NCBI GenBank assembly: GCA_029259595.1
Contig: JAJDEW010000002.1
Coordinates: forward strand, 1 to 64,000
DNA: 64,000 nucleotides
Reading direction: 5' to 3'
Source: Planctomycetota bacterium
Lineage (GTDB): Bacteria > Planctomycetota > UBA1135 > GCA-002686595
The translations under genes and the position numbers were made by a program. The notes below the pieces were generated by a model. It was not told where the DNA came from, ran no database searches, and saw only the letters and a list, made by a program, of their open reading frames with translations. Shown here piece after piece: positions 1 through 8,618 of the stretch. Position 1 is the first letter of the stretch. Every line of letters begins with the position of its first letter.

Positions 1-218
1 GCTTCGGGCGCCGCGACGGCGACGGCGGCGAAGAGCTCCGCGTCCAGGCAGCCGATTTCGACGAGCCCGGCACCGCTGCGCTGGGCCGCACGGGCAACGA
101 GCACCGCCGCGCCCGGCATCGTGCGCGACCCCACGATGCAAAGCACGCGGCCGGCGTCTCCCTTGTGGGCGTCGGGAGCGAGCGCGGCCAGGCGCGGGAT
201 CTCGCTGTCGGATGCCAC
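1..218 (-). CDS. nnrD: ADP-dependent NAD(P)H-hydrate dehydratase, N-terminal part, cut by the window edge
   Basis: Reverse-strand reading from a GTG at 218-216 gives 72 codons that run off the left edge. The sequence has HKGDAGRVLCIVGSRTMPGA followed by ARAAQRSGAGLVEIG. This is the typical opening of the YjeF C-terminal (NnrD, ribokinase-like) domain, with its HKGD/GRV..I.GS...GA motif and alanine-rich helix ending in R.GAGLV. The enzyme dehydrates the damaged S-form of hydrated NAD(P)H, using ADP or ATP, in NAD(P)H repair. The GTG follows the TAA stop of the asparaginase gene directly, with no base between them, so the two are almost certainly co-transcribed and translationally coupled. Any fused epimerase (NnrE) domain would lie elsewhere, because nothing precedes this domain here. 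Confidence 0.85.
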   Translation of the reverse strand, partial: MASDSEIPRLAALAPDAHKGDAGRVLCIVGSRTMPGAAVLVARAAQRSGAGLVEIGCLDAELFAAVAVAAPE

Positions 219-1289
219 TTACCCGCCCCCTTCGAGGTCGACTTCGAGCGTGCCGACCTCGCGACCGGCATGGTTCGTGAGCACGCGCGGCGCGAAGCGT
301 TCGAGCGCGTCCATGGCGTCCGACCCGAGCCATTCGAGGCGTTCGGCCAGCGCGAGCACGACCGCGTGCATGCCGCGCAGACCGCCATCGTCGAGCTTGA
401 CGGCGAAGGCACGGTCGCCGCCGCGCAAGCCGACGGCGTACATGGCCTCCGCACCGATCTTCGGAAACAGCCTGCCGCCGCTCACCTCGAGCAGCTTCGT
501 GCACAGGCGCTTGCGAGTGCCGGCGATCAGGACCGGATGGCGTGCCGCGGCCTCGGTCAACCGCCGACAGGTGGCCGCGCGCTCGCTACCGAGACCGTCC
601 GGCGTCGTCATGCGTGCGAAGCCGAGCGCCAGCGCACGGAGCGGCATCCGGTACGTCGGTGCACTGCAGCCGTCGACGGCGGGAATCAGCTCGCGCTCGG
701 GAACGTCCGTGAAGCTCGCCAACGCATGGCGCACCTCGCGCTGTGATGCGCTCTCGGGGTCGAGATAGTGCTCCGGCTCCACCCCGGCTTGCAGCGCCAG
801 GGCAAGAAAGCCCGTGTGCTTCCCGGAGCAGTTGTTGTGGAGCGCTGTCGGTTCTTCCCCGCGAACGCTCAACTCCGCCCGCGTCGGGCCATCGCTCGGG
901 GGGTGCGCCCCGCAGCGCAAGGTCGCGTGGGTGAACCCCAGCCGACCCAGGGTCCGTGCCACACGCGTCGTGTGCACGGCTTCGCCGTTGTGCGAGGCCA
1001 ACGCCAACGCGAGGTCCTCGTCCGTGAATCCGAAGCGGTCCGCCGCGCCGCTCTCGACCAGCGGAACGGCCTGGAAGGACTTCACCGCGCTGCGCGGAAA
1101 GTAGGGGGCGCCGAAGGCTCCGGCGCCGTCGAGAACCCGGCCGGACGTATCGACCAGGACCCACGCTCCGCGGTGCGTGGACTCGACCTCCCCGCCACGC
1201 GTCACCCGGACGAGCACGGGGTTGTTCGGGTACGGCGCGGACCGGGCAGCGGCGCCCGCGATCTCGTCTTTCGTCTTGGCTGGATCCAT
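219..1289 (-). CDS. L-asparaginase II family protein
   Basis: 356-residue protein of the bacterial asparaginase II family (PF06089; AnsA/thermolabile-asparaginase type), which hydrolyses asparagine to aspartate and ammonia and is unrelated to E. coli AnsB. Diagnostic segments are PYFPRSAVKSFQAVPLVESG (the family R-S-A-K-x-Q nucleophile region), ALALASHNGE, LRCGAHPP and HNNCSGKHTGFLALA. There is no signal peptide, so it should be cytosolic. The ATG at 1289 is preceded by a GATAGA -10-like box only 8 bp upstream, which would give a near-leaderless message. It is followed without a gap by the nnrD GTG. The substrate is inferred from the family. Confidence 0.9.
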   Translation of the reverse strand: MDPAKTKDEIAGAAARSAPYPNNPVLVRVTRGGEVESTHRGAWVLVDTSGRVLDGAGAFGAPYFPRSAVKSFQAVPLVESGAADRFGFTDEDLALALASHNGEAVHTTRVARTLGRLGFTHATLRCGAHPPSDGPTRAELSVRGEEPTALHNNCSGKHTGFLALALQAGVEPEHYLDPESASQREVRHALASFTDVPERELIPAVDGCSAPTYRMPLRALALGFARMTTPDGLGSERAATCRRLTEAAARHPVLIAGTRKRLCTKLLEVSGGRLFPKIGAEAMYAVGLRGGDRAFAVKLDDGGLRGMHAVVLALAERLEWLGSDAMDALERFAPRVLTNHAGREVGTLEVDLEGGG

Positions 1290-1297
1290 GCGGGTCT

Positions 1298-1303
1298 TCT
1301 ATC
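1298..1303 (-). promoter_or_regulatory. Possible -10 box (GATAGA) for the asparaginase-nnrD operon
   Basis: On the minus strand GATAGA lies 8 bp before the ATG of the asparaginase gene. No convincing -35 is visible. If used, transcription would begin at or next to the start codon. Similar short distances are seen before deoC and around 42.87 kb. Confidence 0.25.
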
Positions 1304-1491
1304 GTCCGTGGCGAGTCCGCCCTGGGCCCCTCCCCGGCCCTCCCCGGATCAGGCAGCCCGGAATCTTAGCAACCCGGCGGCAAACCCATCCGGCGTGCTG
1401 CGGGTCCGAAGGACCTGGCCAGCACGCGCGTCATGCACCAGCGTCTCCAGAGACCCGAAAACGGACGGAGGGGATCGGGCCCGATCGCGAC

Positions 1492-1896
1492 ATGACGAAC
1501 AAACTGCCCCAGCGCCTCGCCTGGCTTCTTCCGCTCGGACTCCTGGCGGCGGGGATCTTCGGGGCCGTCCTGATCCAGCGTCTCGGCACGGGCATCTTCG
1601 GGTGGATCTTCGCGGGACTCGTCGGGTTGGGCCTGTTGTGGATCGTCGTTTCGGTCCTGTGGCCCGCGCGGGCCGAACGGACGTGCCCGGATTGCGGTCG
1701 TCCCGGTCTCGTGCGACTCGACACCGACCTCGTGCACGGTCTCGAATGCACGCAATGCGACTACCGCGACGAGACGGCGAGCGCCTGGCTCCTGGCGGAA
1801 GAGGAAGGTCCCCTCGAGGAGCTCGTTCTGGCGCAGCGCGCGCAACGGCGCGAGCGTGGACATTCGCCCTTGGACACGGCCCGGTCTCCGGATTAG
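1492..1896 (+). CDS. Small membrane protein with a cytosolic zinc ribbon
   Basis: 134 residues from ATG 1492. Residues about 9-29 and 33-54 are two hydrophobic membrane segments. They are followed by CPDCG, then about 21 residues later CTQCDYRD, together a C2-C2 zinc ribbon. An acidic/arginine-rich tail follows. The topology suggests a hairpin in the membrane with a metal-binding tail. The gene ends 11 bp before the bifunctional-nuclease gene and is probably co-transcribed with it. I do not recognise a named family. The upstream 200 bp to the divergent asparaginase gene holds no other gene. Confidence 0.75.
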   Translation: MTNKLPQRLAWLLPLGLLAAGIFGAVLIQRLGTGIFGWIFAGLVGLGLLWIVVSVLWPARAERTCPDCGRPGLVRLDTDLVHGLECTQCDYRDETASAWLLAEEEGPLEELVLAQRAQRRERGHSPLDTARSPD

Positions 1897-1907
1897 AAGA
1901 GGGTGTC

Positions 1908-2339
1908 ATGGAAGACCAGGAGATGATCGACGTCGGCCTCACGCGCATCGTTCTGCGCGATGGCGCCGACCGCCAGCACATCTACCTCGCGGAGCGGGGC
2001 GGGGCGCGTGGCTTTCCGATCGTGATCGGCAACGGAGAGGCCGGCGAGATCCATCGCGTCGTCCACGGGGAAGAGACGGAGCGCCCGCTCACCCACCAGC
2101 TCACCCACGACTCGATCGTCGCCCTGGGAGCCCGGCTCAAGCAGGTGGACATCGTCGACCTGCGACGCAACACCTACTTCGCCCAGGTCGTGCTTCAGAA
2201 CGATGCGGGGGACGTCCTGGCCGTCGTCGACGCCCGCCCCAGCGACGCGATCGCGCTCGCGTTGCGTGCGCGCTGTCGCATCCGCGTGGCGGAGTCGGTC
2301 CTGGCCGAGGCCACGAAGAACCAGGACGAGAGCCCGTAG
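1908..2339 (+). CDS. Bifunctional nuclease family protein (DUF151)
   Basis: 143 residues, the usual length for the DUF151/bifunctional nuclease family (PF02577). Diagnostic features are the N-terminal strand pattern, ERGGARGFPIVIGNGEAGEI and the C-terminal DARPSDAIALALR. The last is the family hallmark (its usual form is arginine-P-S-D-A-I-x-L-A-x-R). Plant and Thermotoga members have been described as having DNase/RNase activity; the physiological role in bacteria is unclear. Cytosolic, with no signal peptide. The start ATG 1908 has an AGAAGAGGG stretch about 5-13 bp upstream as ribosome-binding site. Confidence 0.88.
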   Translation: MEDQEMIDVGLTRIVLRDGADRQHIYLAERGGARGFPIVIGNGEAGEIHRVVHGEETERPLTHQLTHDSIVALGARLKQVDIVDLRRNTYFAQVVLQNDAGDVLAVVDARPSDAIALALRARCRIRVAESVLAEATKNQDESP

Positions 2340-2346
2340 GCGGCGC

Positions 2347-3576
2347 TCAGCGTTCGAGGAGCTCGGCGACGCGGCCCAGAATCGCGCCCGTGAGTTGGCG
2401 CGCACCGGAGCGGTTCAGGTGCGAGAGGTCCTTGAACTGCCACTTGGCGAACGTTTCGAGCTCCTCGGACTCGAGCAGCTCCACCTGCGCGTCCCGGGCC
2501 AGCTCGCGCGCGAACGCGAGGAAGTCGGCGCGAACGGCCGGATCGAAGAAGGCGGCGGCGCCGGGATGGACGGGACCGTCGACGAGGAGCACGCGCGTCC
2601 CGCCCGCGACGAGCGTCTCGACCGTGCGGGCGACGAGCGCCTTTTGGACCCGTGCATAGTCGGCCAGGGCGAGATCTCGCAGGTGGGCGTAGATCGTGTA
2701 CGGCATGCGGGAGCCGAGCTCGCCATCGAGCGCGACCATCGCGCGTTCGAAGTCCTCGTCGATCAGGAAGGGCGCCTCGGCGCGGGACCAATCCGGTCGG
2801 TCGTACGGTCCGGGCGCTTCGGACCCGAACGCCTCGTCCGCCACGCGCGCGGCTTCCAGGCCCTCGAAGAACGCATCGCGCTCCGCGGGCGCGAGCCGCA
2901 TCAGCGCGGATTGCCACTCGCGATCGAACTGCGGGTTGCCGCCGAACCAGGTCGGCTGGATCGCGGCGACGTAGCGCGGATCGTAGGCCGAAAAATCCGT
3001 CCAGCGTTCGCCGAAGGCGGCGTCGAGAACGGAGCGGTAGCGGTAGCTCGCGAGCAACCCGGCCAGCGTGAAGCGCAGCACGTCCGTTCGTCGCTCGAAG
3101 GCGAAGGCCGGCCCCGTGGCACGCACGAGATCGACCACCGCGCCGAGGCCTCCGAAGCTCGCCTTCGGAACGAGCAACAGGGGGTGATGGGTATCGAACT
3201 CCGAGACGAGCAGGACGACGAGGGCGGGCTCACGCGCGAGAATCGTGTCCGTCATCGTCCGCAGGATCAGTGGCGTGATCCCCGGATGGGCGAGGCGCAG
3301 GAAATTCGCTTCCGGCAGCTCACCGGCCGCGAGGAGTCCGGGCTCGACGCCGGCCTGCACCCGACTCGAGCCGGCGATCACGACCAGCGGGCGCCCGTCG
3401 AAGGATTCGGCCCGTCGCAGCTCCAGGCGGTCGGCCACGACCCCGGTCTCGAGCGGTTCGCCCCCCAAGCGGGCTCCGATCCACTCCCAGGGCCCCTGCG
3501 GAGAGAGTGCGAGCCGATCGAAAGCCAGAACCAGCACGACGGACAGGAGGCCCGCGGTCGGAAAACCACGCTTCAT
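2347..3576 (-). CDS. Exported SGNH/GDSL-like hydrolase-fold protein
   Basis: 409 residues with an N-terminal signal/anchor (MKRGFPTAGLLSVVLVLAFD). Blocks of an SGNH-type fold are visible: VIAGSSRVQAG near residue 66 as block I, with a GSS nucleophile-like motif. VVLLVSEFDTHH follows in the middle. Near the C-terminus DLSHLNRSGARQL is typical of the terminal D-x-x-H block of AlgX/DltD-like and MBOAT-associated SGNH proteins. Role is unknown; acylation or deacylation of an envelope polymer is plausible. No MBOAT partner is present in the window. The gene converges on the DUF151 gene with 7 bp between the stops. Confidence 0.6.
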   Translation of the reverse strand: MKRGFPTAGLLSVVLVLAFDRLALSPQGPWEWIGARLGGEPLETGVVADRLELRRAESFDGRPLVVIAGSSRVQAGVEPGLLAAGELPEANFLRLAHPGITPLILRTMTDTILAREPALVVLLVSEFDTHHPLLLVPKASFGGLGAVVDLVRATGPAFAFERRTDVLRFTLAGLLASYRYRSVLDAAFGERWTDFSAYDPRYVAAIQPTWFGGNPQFDREWQSALMRLAPAERDAFFEGLEAARVADEAFGSEAPGPYDRPDWSRAEAPFLIDEDFERAMVALDGELGSRMPYTIYAHLRDLALADYARVQKALVARTVETLVAGGTRVLLVDGPVHPGAAAFFDPAVRADFLAFARELARDAQVELLESEELETFAKWQFKDLSHLNRSGARQLTGAILGRVAELLER

Positions 3577-3730
3577 GGCCCCATGCTAGCCCGCAGCCAT
3601 CCTGAGGTCCTGGAACCGTTCGGTCCAACTCGCGGTCGGGTGCGCCTTCTGGACAGCGGTGAGCCCGTCGGGCCACCAGGCCGCGCTAGCTCGGCCCGGA
3701 AGCGGCCTACCGCGTCTCGCCAGCCGGGCC

Positions 3731-3759
3731 TTGGATCGGATTCGAGAGCGCGGTAGGTT
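3731..3759 (+). promoter_or_regulatory. Promoter for tRNA-Ser(UGA)
   Basis: TTGGAT at 3731-3736 and TAGGTT at 3754-3759 are separated by 17 bp, a good housekeeping-sigma spacing. The -10 ends 11 bp before the tRNA, so transcription would begin about 5 bp upstream of the mature 5' end. Confidence 0.5.
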
Positions 3760-3770
3760 CCGGATTCGAA

Positions 3771-3858
3771 GGAGGCGTGGCAGAGTGGCCGAATGCAGCG
3801 GTTTTGAAAACCGCCGTGCTGCAAGGCACCGGGGGTTCGAATCCTCCCGCCTCCGCCA
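3771..3858 (+). tRNA. tRNA-Ser (anticodon UGA)
   Basis: Acceptor stem GGAGGCG (3771-3777) pairs with CGCCTCC (3848-3854), followed by discriminator G and an encoded CCA (3856-3858). The anticodon arm GCGGT/ACCGC encloses loop TTTGAAA, giving anticodon TGA (reads UCA/UCG serine codons). A long variable arm and GGTTCGAATC T-arm confirm a class II serine tRNA. The final A of the CCA is also the first base of the next gene's ATG. Confidence 0.97.
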
Positions 3859-5510
3859 TGCGACCCATCCCCCGGTTCGTCCCCACCTCCGGGCTGGTGT
3901 TCGCGCTCGCGTTCTTGACCGCGGTCCCCCACGACGCGGCGCAGGGTGCGTGCGCACCTCCGGCCCACTGGCCCGTTCCAACGCCGATCCCCGGCGGTGG
4001 CGCGCGCTATGGCGACATTGCCTACGGTCCGGCCGCGCGCCACCGGCTGGACGTCTACCTGCCCGCGGGTTGGACCGGGAACGAGGACGTCGCGACGCTG
4101 TTCTTCCTGCACGGCGGAGGCTGGTACGGCGGAGACAAGCGCGACCCCGCGATCGTTCCGCTCTTCCACGAGCTCACGCAGCGTGGCCATCCGGTCGTCG
4201 TGCCGCGCTACCGACTGGCACCAGCGAACGGGAGCGGTTCGATGCCACTGGCGGTGCGCGACGTGCGCACGGCGCTGGGCTGGATTCGACGCCCTGCCGA
4301 CGGCACGCCGGTCGGTCCCGAGCTGTGCCTGCCCGACTGCGTCGCGGCGATCGGGACCTCGGCCGGCGCACACCTGGCCGCACTCTGCGGGACGCTCTGG
4401 CAAGGGGCGGACGGCAACCTCTTCGCGCCGTATGCACCGGCCGGTGGTGTCGATCCGGGCGCGGATCTGCGTTGCGACCTCGTGATCGGCTTTTCGGGCT
4501 TCTACGACTTCGAGCTGTTCGCCCAAGGCCACTGTCCCCAACCGTCGTGTCAGGCCGCGCCTTTCACGCCGGCTTTTCCGGACCCTGGCAGCTGTGGTCC
4601 GAACGGCGGCTTCCCGGCCGGATACCCGACGCTAGCTCCGGCCGTGTGGGCTGCGCTCTCGTTCGGGCAGCTTCCGAACGGGACGTGGCCTCCGGAGTTC
4701 GCACTCGGGTGCGAGTGGAACCCGACCGCCCCGTGCACTTGGACCGCACCCGATCCGACGACGGCCCAAGACCTCACGGGCGATCGCTTCCGGGACGTTT
4801 CACCGCGCCATTGGATCGACGCTTCGGACGCGGCCTTCGTGCTCATCCATGGAACGTGCGATCCGATCTCGCCCGTCCGTCAAAGCCGCAACTTCCGCGA
4901 CGCTCTGCTCCTGGCGGGACTTCCGGCGGCGCTGCGCGAATCCGCGAGCCAGGGACACGGGCTGCGCGACACGACCAACGGCAGTGGACTGTTCTCCACC
5001 CAGGAGGGCGCCGACGAGATCGAGGAAGCCCTGCTGCTCTTCGAGCTCATCGGAGGCTGTGAGCGCGCGCGCGCCATCCCGTACGGCTGTGGGATCAATC
5101 CGCGCGCCAGCCTGATCGTCGCGGACGGCACGCCCCGCATCGGAACACAGCTCGACTTCGAGATCACGAACCCGGCCGGCACGCAGCAGCCGGGCACGAT
5201 TCCCGTGCTCTCGTTCTCGTTCGCAGCCCTGCCCGGCTTCCCGTGCGGCATCCCGCTCGCAGGCTTCGGCATGGATGGCCCCTTCGGCGAGCTCTTGATC
5301 AGCGTCGCCGGCAGCAACCCCGTCGCGCGCGTGATCGGCACGCCCTGGGGCGGGATCGGCCAACCCTCGCTCGCGAGCCTCGTGTTGCCGCTCGACACCG
5401 CCTTCGTCGGTCGAGCGCTCTACGCCCAAGCGCTCTTGGTCGACACGTCCCCGCCCCTGGGACTCGACCTCACGCTGAGCGCGGCGATCGAGCTTCGCAT
5501 CGGCCCCTGA
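3858..5510 (+). CDS. Secreted alpha/beta-hydrolase esterase with YGCG C-terminal domain
   Basis: 550 residues. Signal peptide: about residues 1-29, ending near DAAQGA. Alpha/beta-hydrolase domain: HGGGW oxyanion motif (residues 85-89) and GTSAG nucleophile elbow (Ser168), with Asp335 in THE HGTCDPIS segment and His367 in QGHGLRD as the likely remaining triad members. This is a hormone-sensitive-lipase/acetyl-esterase type. Residues 409-550 form a separate C-terminal domain beginning YGCGINP, with FPCG in the middle and YAQALLVD near the end. It is shared with the three giant proteins at 8.6-26 kb. The only ATG giving an intact signal peptide overlaps the tRNA-Ser 3' A. No Shine-Dalgarno site is possible there, because the upstream sequence is the tRNA itself. 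The acyl substrate is unknown. Confidence 0.85.
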   Translation: MRPIPRFVPTSGLVFALAFLTAVPHDAAQGACAPPAHWPVPTPIPGGGARYGDIAYGPAARHRLDVYLPAGWTGNEDVATLFFLHGGGWYGGDKRDPAIVPLFHELTQRGHPVVVPRYRLAPANGSGSMPLAVRDVRTALGWIRRPADGTPVGPELCLPDCVAAIGTSAGAHLAALCGTLWQGADGNLFAPYAPAGGVDPGADLRCDLVIGFSGFYDFELFAQGHCPQPSCQAAPFTPAFPDPGSCGPNGGFPAGYPTLAPAVWAALSFGQLPNGTWPPEFALGCEWNPTAPCTWTAPDPTTAQDLTGDRFRDVSPRHWIDASDAAFVLIHGTCDPISPVRQSRNFRDALLLAGLPAALRESASQGHGLRDTTNGSGLFSTQEGADEIEEALLLFELIGGCERARAIPYGCGINPRASLIVADGTPRIGTQLDFEITNPAGTQQPGTIPVLSFSFAALPGFPCGIPLAGFGMDGPFGELLISVAGSNPVARVIGTPWGGIGQPSLASLVLPLDTAFVGRALYAQALLVDTSPPLGLDLTLSAAIELRIGP

Positions 5511-5530
5511 GCGTCCGCGTTCTGCGCTCG

Positions 5531-8308
5531 TTACCGCCGCCTCGGGCGGGCGTCACGGTAGCAGTCCACCAGCGGAGGCCGCGTCGCGTCGCCGTCGAGC
5601 ACGCCGTCCAGGTCCCGGTCGATGCCGAGCTGCAACTCGGTGCCACTCGGCACGATGAGGAACGTCTTCTCCGAACCCGCGACCGAACTCCCACGCAGCT
5701 GTCCGAGGCTCCACGTCTCCCCGTCACGATCGGACTGGAACTGGAAGCGCCCGAGGTGCAGCCACCCGCGCGGCTCGCCCTCTTCGAGGCCCTTCACGAT
5801 CACCCCGGCCTTGCCCGCGTCGGAAACGGTCAGCATCATCTGAATGCGGGACAGGTCCTTCGCGGACGCCCCGGGACCGTCGGCGAGCGTCAGCTGCGTG
5901 CCCACGGCCGCGTGCGTGTCCAGACTGGGCGTCCCGGGCGGATGGAACGGATCGGACGCGGACCCCGCGGGTAGTTCGGAGCCCGAAAAGCTCAGGAGGA
6001 ACGCGATGAGATCCGCCGTGTCCTGGTCGCTCGCAAGCCCGAAGGGCTCGAGAAAGCGCTCCAGCGTGTCGACCGTTCCGTCGTGGCGGAACCCGAAGCC
6101 GACGAGGCTCGGGCCCGACAGGTCGAAGCCCGACTTCTCGTACAGCGTGCGCAACTGCGGGACCTTCATCGATACGTTGGTGGCCCCCGCCAGCGCCGAG
6201 AGCATGTGGTGGCGCTCGCCGTTCTCGCCGGCCGGGAGCTGCTCGAGGCGTCCGGGACCGACGTTGGACCAGTCCGTCCCGATGCCGATCGGCAGCACGT
6301 GACAGGTCGCGCAGGCCACCGCGCCGGCGAAGAGCAGGTTCGGAGGAAGGAAGAGCTCGAGCCCGCGCTGGGCGTCGCCCGTCGGCAAGGAACCGTCGGT
6401 CGACGCGCTGCTCCCGAGCTCGACGCTCCTGGACAGGTGGTTGTGAAAGGCCCGGTACGGGTTCGGCGGAAGCGCGATCGTCGCGAGGTAGTCCTCGAGT
6501 TCCTGCATCTCGCTCTCCGTCAGGCCCCTGTCCGCGCCCTGCAGATTCGTGAAGGCGCCGTTGAAGTCCTCGATCCCGTCCTTGTCACCGCGCCAGTGCA
6601 GCGGTTCCTTGCCGATGATGTCCTGCAGGGTCTGTGTCGTCATCGGCCCCTTCATCGGGTGGAAGTCTTCGAAGCCGACGCTCATGAACGGCAGGTTCGC
6701 GCCCAGGTTCTGCCCGTCGACAGGAGACATGCTCCCGGCCGGATTGCCGAGATCCCAGGCCAGCCGATCCGTGCGCGCGTCCGTGTGGCAGGACGCACAC
6801 GACGCCTGTCCGAGTCCGGAGGTCGCGTGCGTGTCGTAGTTGTGCTTGCGCCCCTTGCGCACGACCTCGGGTGTCGGGTCGAAGAACGGCCGGCGCGCGA
6901 GCTCGACTCCCGAGTCGGCCTCGATCACCGAGATCGTGCCCTCGAAATGGTTCAGAACGTAGAGCCGACGTCGCAGCGCATCGTAGCCGATACCCGTCGG
7001 CCCCTCGCCGACGTCGATCGGGGCTCCGCCACGCTGCCCCGCCGCATCGAAAGGCACGACGTTGTTCGAGCCACGGCCGACGACCCACAGCCGCGATCCC
7101 GTCGCGTTCCAAGCAGCCCCACGCGGATCCCCCAGGGACCGCTCGCGCAGCTTCGGCACGACGGACGACGACGTGTAGTCGAGGTGCGGATTGAGGTCCT
7201 GGATCGTCGTCTTCACGGCTCCGCTCGGATCGAAGAGAGCACCGGTCGCCCGAACGAAGGTCCCGTTCAAATTCGGCTCGAAGCGCACTTCGTTCGTCGC
7301 TTCGAGGCCGGCGACGAAGACGCGCCCGTCGACCGGGTGAACCGCCAGGGCCATGCACTGGTTCATGAAGTGGCGCGCGTAGCTGACGCTCGCCCCCGCT
7401 GTATCGATCAGGGCCAGGTCGTGGTCCAAGAGCTCCCAATCGGGCACGCGCCCCGAGCGCGATGCCTGCGGGCCATCGACGAAGGCGGACCAGTCGGTGC
7501 CGTTGTCGTCGCGCCAAGCGCCATCGGTTCCCTGTCGGACGATCAGGGACACCGCCGGCGGCGGCGGGAGATCGAGAGCGAGCGGGGGCTCGAAGCCGTC
7601 CGCGGCGTTCGGGGGCGGATTCACGCCGCCGTAAGGACCATCCCGGTCGCTGACCACGTTCGGCGGAAAGACGTTCGTGACGGCCATCCCGCCCCCCAGG
7701 ATCGTCGTGCGATTGCCCGATTCGAAGATCGCGGCGTAGACCGTCGTGCGGTCGGCGCTCACCGCGAGCGCCCGCGGCTCCTCGCCTTCGATCGCCACGC
7801 GCAGGGGCGGTGCGGACAGGTCGTCCAGGCGGAAGGCGAGCACGCTGTTCGTTTGCGAGCAGCTGACCCAGGCCCGTTCGGGCACACCGGCGAAGACGAC
7901 ATCACAGGGTTCGTCCTCGGTTTGCAGGGTCCGCACCACGTTGCGCGACTCGAGGTCCACGACATTGACGGAATCGGAGACGTGGTTCACGACCCAGACC
8001 TCGCGGTTGTCGCGCGCTCGCACCGTGACCGGATCGAGTCCGACGGGCACCGAGAACAGGAGGCGCGGCAAGGGGCAGGTCAAGTCAAACACCTCGAGGC
8101 TCGCGCCGGCCGTGTTCACCGCAAGGAGCTTGGAGCCGTCCGGGGTGATGTCCAGCGGGTGCACGTGCGGACTCTCCCAGTTGACGAGGTCCACACCGGC
8201 ACCCACCGACCGGACGTCCGGAACGGGGGCGTTCGGGGGAAGGCTCGGGGTCCAGGCCCCGCTGAGGGCAACGGTCGGTGCGAGCAGTACCAGGAGAGCG
8301 GTCTTCAC
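5531..8308 (-). CDS. YVTN-type beta-propeller fused to di-haem cytochrome c
   Basis: About 925 residues from GTG 8308. The first half is a 40-residue-period beta-propeller: HPLDITPDGSKLLAVNTAG, DNREVWVVNHVSDSVNVVD and similar. The second half carries two c-type haem sites, CASCH (about residue 504) and CATCH (about 666), in a MauG/cytochrome c peroxidase-like setting (GDAQRGLELF before the second). DRDLDGVLDGD near the end looks like a calcium loop. Periplasmic, probably a redox or electron-transfer enzyme; substrate unknown. The frame stays open to ATG 8428 and TTG 8443. I chose GTG 8308 because it starts a clean signal peptide (KTALLVLLAPTVALSG) and the upstream codons have weaker G/C third-position bias. 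Confidence 0.8.
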   Translation of the reverse strand: MKTALLVLLAPTVALSGAWTPSLPPNAPVPDVRSVGAGVDLVNWESPHVHPLDITPDGSKLLAVNTAGASLEVFDLTCPLPRLLFSVPVGLDPVTVRARDNREVWVVNHVSDSVNVVDLESRNVVRTLQTEDEPCDVVFAGVPERAWVSCSQTNSVLAFRLDDLSAPPLRVAIEGEEPRALAVSADRTTVYAAIFESGNRTTILGGGMAVTNVFPPNVVSDRDGPYGGVNPPPNAADGFEPPLALDLPPPPAVSLIVRQGTDGAWRDDNGTDWSAFVDGPQASRSGRVPDWELLDHDLALIDTAGASVSYARHFMNQCMALAVHPVDGRVFVAGLEATNEVRFEPNLNGTFVRATGALFDPSGAVKTTIQDLNPHLDYTSSSVVPKLRERSLGDPRGAAWNATGSRLWVVGRGSNNVVPFDAAGQRGGAPIDVGEGPTGIGYDALRRRLYVLNHFEGTISVIEADSGVELARRPFFDPTPEVVRKGRKHNYDTHATSGLGQASCASCHTDARTDRLAWDLGNPAGSMSPVDGQNLGANLPFMSVGFEDFHPMKGPMTTQTLQDIIGKEPLHWRGDKDGIEDFNGAFTNLQGADRGLTESEMQELEDYLATIALPPNPYRAFHNHLSRSVELGSSASTDGSLPTGDAQRGLELFLPPNLLFAGAVACATCHVLPIGIGTDWSNVGPGRLEQLPAGENGERHHMLSALAGATNVSMKVPQLRTLYEKSGFDLSGPSLVGFGFRHDGTVDTLERFLEPFGLASDQDTADLIAFLLSFSGSELPAGSASDPFHPPGTPSLDTHAAVGTQLTLADGPGASAKDLSRIQMMLTVSDAGKAGVIVKGLEEGEPRGWLHLGRFQFQSDRDGETWSLGQLRGSSVAGSEKTFLIVPSGTELQLGIDRDLDGVLDGDATRPPLVDCYRDARPRRR

Positions 8309-8614
8309 GGGAGCGAGGGGGAGCAAGAGTGAGTGGAGAACGAGACTTCCCGACCCCGCGGCCCCGAGCACGAGGGGCCTCGAACGGGAGTGCAACGGTC
8401 CCGAACGCGCGGCACGAAGCTCTGCCATCCGCCGGGGAGCCAAGACGCGCGTGCACGACTCCCAAACCTATCCCGGCCTGCGGGCCAGGGCCGAATCGAC
8501 GCGCTTCGATGCGCCGAACTCTCGTGCGCTCAGGTGTCCACAGAAGAGTCATCCGGAACAGGACGACGCCCACCGCCGTCGCCCTGGCATCCGAAGCACT
8601 TTTCCATCAGGCTG
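8309..8614. other. Intergenic stretch between the cytochrome gene and giant protein 1
   Basis: No separate gene is seen. The left 120-135 bp could be an N-terminal extension of the cytochrome gene. A TAGGTT -10-like box reads leftward at 8470-8465. The right end holds a 32-bp dispersed repeat that overlaps the stop codon of the next gene. Confidence 0.6.
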
Positions 8615-8618
8615 CTAG
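8587..8618 (+). repeat. Dispersed repeat, solo arm (copy 1)
   Basis: A perfect 32-mer from GCATCCGAAGC through CAGGCTGCTAG is identical to 43486-43517 and, inverted, to 29763-29794. The terminal CTAG at 8615-8618 includes the TAG stop codon of the giant PKD gene, so the repeat begins exactly at the gene end. The fragment GTCATCCGG about 35 bp to the left resembles part of the left arm of the full-length element at 43.4 kb, suggesting a shortened copy. Confidence 0.85.
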
